From Phascolarctobacterium sp. (GTDB taxonomy: Bacteria; Bacillota; Negativicutes; Acidaminococcales; Acidaminococcaceae): a stretch of DNA of 5,814 nt. The position numbers were made by a program, and so were the translations under genes. Under the pieces are notes generated by a model. It was not told where the DNA came from. It made no database searches and worked only from the letters and a program-made list of their open reading frames with translations. Location: the NCBI GenBank assembly GCA_024405645.1, contig JAKSOJ010000087.1, forward strand, positions 1-5,814. Reading direction: 5' to 3'. This document shows, piece after piece, positions 4,978 to 5,814 of this stretch. Position 1 is the stretch's first letter. Every line of letters starts with the position of its first letter.

Positions 4978-5814
4978 TTATTTAACAGGACCGATCATAG
5001 CGAGCATGGTACCTGCAGCAACTGCAGTACCGATAACGCCTGCTACGTTAGGACCCATAGCATGCATCAGCAAGAAGTTGGAAGGATTAGCTTGTTGACC
5101 AACTTTTTGAGATACACGAGCAGCCATAGGTACAGCGGATACGCCTGCGGAACCAATCAACGGGTTGGTAGCGCCACCATCAACTACGCACATGATCTTG
5201 CCGAAGATAACGCCAAGAGCGGTACCAGCAACGAATGCTACAAGACCCATGATGATGATTTTGATGGTTTCGAAGTTGAGGAAGGATTCAGCGGACATGG
5301 TCAGACCAGTACCGGTAGCAAGCATGATGGTTACGGTGTTCATCAAAGCGTTTTGAGCGGTGTCGGACAGACGATCCAAGCAACCAGCTTCTTTGAACAG
5401 GTTACCAAGCATGAGCATACCAATCAATGCGGTTACGGAAGGTAACAGCAGAGAAATAACGATGGTGCACATGATCGGGAATGCGATCTTTTCGAACTTG
5501 GAAACAGGACGGAGTTGTTTCATAACAATCTTACGGTCTTTTTCGGTGGTGAACAACTTCATGATAGGAGGTTGAATCAGAGGAACCAAAGACATGTAAG
5601 AGTAAGCAGCTACAGCGATAGCACCGAGAAGTTCCGGAGCCATTTTAGCAGCGAGGTAGATAGAGGTAGGGCCGTCAGCACCACCGATGATGCCGATAGC
5701 AGCAGCTTGTTGTACGGTGAAACCAGAAAGCATAGCGCCAAGAAGTGCTACGAATACGCCGCCTTGTGCAGCAGCGCCCAACAGCAAGGTTTTCGGGTTA
5801 GCCAGCAGAGGACC
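4978..5814 (-). CDS. oadB: Sodium-pumping decarboxylase beta subunit (OadB/MmdB/GcdB family), N-terminus cut by window edge
   Basis: This is the membrane subunit that decarboxylates carboxybiotin and couples this to Na+ export. The last 278 residues are visible, and the frame is open to the right edge. Key residues known from Klebsiella OadB are all present at matching spacing. [10 protein letters not shown] carries the essential Asp (Asp203 equivalent, codon 5674-5676), and AAYSYMS carries Tyr229. [17 protein letters not shown] carries Asn373, Gly377, Ser382 and Arg389. Highly hydrophobic helices fill the rest, and [28 protein letters not shown] is the conserved cytoplasmic loop. The gene is followed by a strong terminator, consistent with beta being last in mmd/oad-type operons. 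The beta subunit alone does not tell which substrate the complex uses (oxaloacetate, methylmalonyl-CoA or glutaconyl-CoA), so the symbol names the family only. The TTG at 5787 is an internal leucine, not a start. Confidence 0.95.
   Translation of the reverse strand, partial: GPLLANPKTLLLGAAAQGGVFVALLGAMLSGFTVQQAAAIGIIGGADGPTSIYLAAKMAPELLGAIAVAAYSYMSLVPLIQPPIMKLFTTEKDRKIVMKQLRPVSKFEKIAFPIMCTIVISLLLPSVTALIGMLMLGNLFKEAGCLDRLSDTAQNALMNTVTIMLATGTGLTMSAESFLNFETIKIIIMGLVAFVAGTALGVIFGKIMCVVDGGATNPLIGSAGVSAVPMAARVSQKVGQQANPSNFLLMHAMGPNVAGVIGTAVAAGTMLAMIGPVK

Noticed and set aside
4945..5445. A 166-codon plus-strand open frame opposite the decarboxylase beta subunit
   Set aside because: It lies antisense to a highly conserved gene. 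Its composition (rich in Ser, Thr, His, Gly) is what the reverse frame of a hydrophobic membrane protein gives.
5785..5787. TTG as a start of the decarboxylase beta subunit
   Set aside because: The frame continues upstream to the window edge with family-typical residues (LLANPKTL), so this codon is an internal leucine.
1..5814. CRISPR array, insertion sequence, tRNA or rRNA, toxin-antitoxin or phage defence module
   Set aside because: No regularly spaced repeats, transposase or terminal repeats, tRNA-like cloverleaf or defence domains were seen on either strand.

Overview
The window carries five protein-coding genes on both strands, two of them cut by the window edges, with low-GC intergenic DNA, sigma-A/sigma-70-type promoters and clear intrinsic terminators. 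A beta subunit of a sodium-pumping decarboxylase, an SbmA/YddA-type ABC transporter and low-GC Firmicutes-like signals together suggest an anaerobic Negativicutes-type bacterium (Phascolarctobacterium, Acidaminococcus or Veillonella relatives). That placement is an inference from gene content and composition, not from a marker gene.

Layout, left to right. At 1-782 (minus, incomplete at its C-terminus) is a DppB/OppB-type permease of a peptide- or nickel-class ABC importer, starting at a TTG codon. The gap 783-1438 is a divergent control region. On the minus strand it holds a good promoter (995-1023) followed by a leader of about 200 nt with several hairpins. The last hairpin is an intrinsic terminator that stops just before the permease ribosome binding site, so the leader looks like an attenuator or riboswitch of no class I recognise. 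On the plus strand it holds an extended -10 promoter for the next gene. At 1439-2410 (plus) is a zinc-dependent succinylglutamate desuccinylase/aspartoacylase-family enzyme.

The plus-strand enzyme converges on a minus-strand YbjN-like protein (2506-2934), and the two are separated by two back-to-back terminators (2418-2450 and 2455-2484). Behind YbjN lie its own promoter (3012-3040) and a full-length fused permease/ATPase ABC transporter at 3125-4849 (minus), also with its own promoter (4878-4906). A 14-bp terminator (4909-4943) closes the decarboxylase beta-subunit gene (4978-5814, minus), whose N-terminal part lies beyond the right edge.

How the genes may work together: the permease and the deacylase/desuccinylase share a divergent control region, which fits import of peptides or acylated amino acids followed by intracellular hydrolysis. 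The decarboxylase beta subunit turns decarboxylation energy into a sodium gradient. The ABC transporter belongs to a superfamily that includes cobalamin and peptide transporters, so a link to cobalamin-dependent methylmalonyl-CoA metabolism is possible but unproven. The most interesting item is the structured permease leader; the rest looks like ordinary core or semi-core genome. I saw no mobile element, CRISPR array, tRNA or rRNA.
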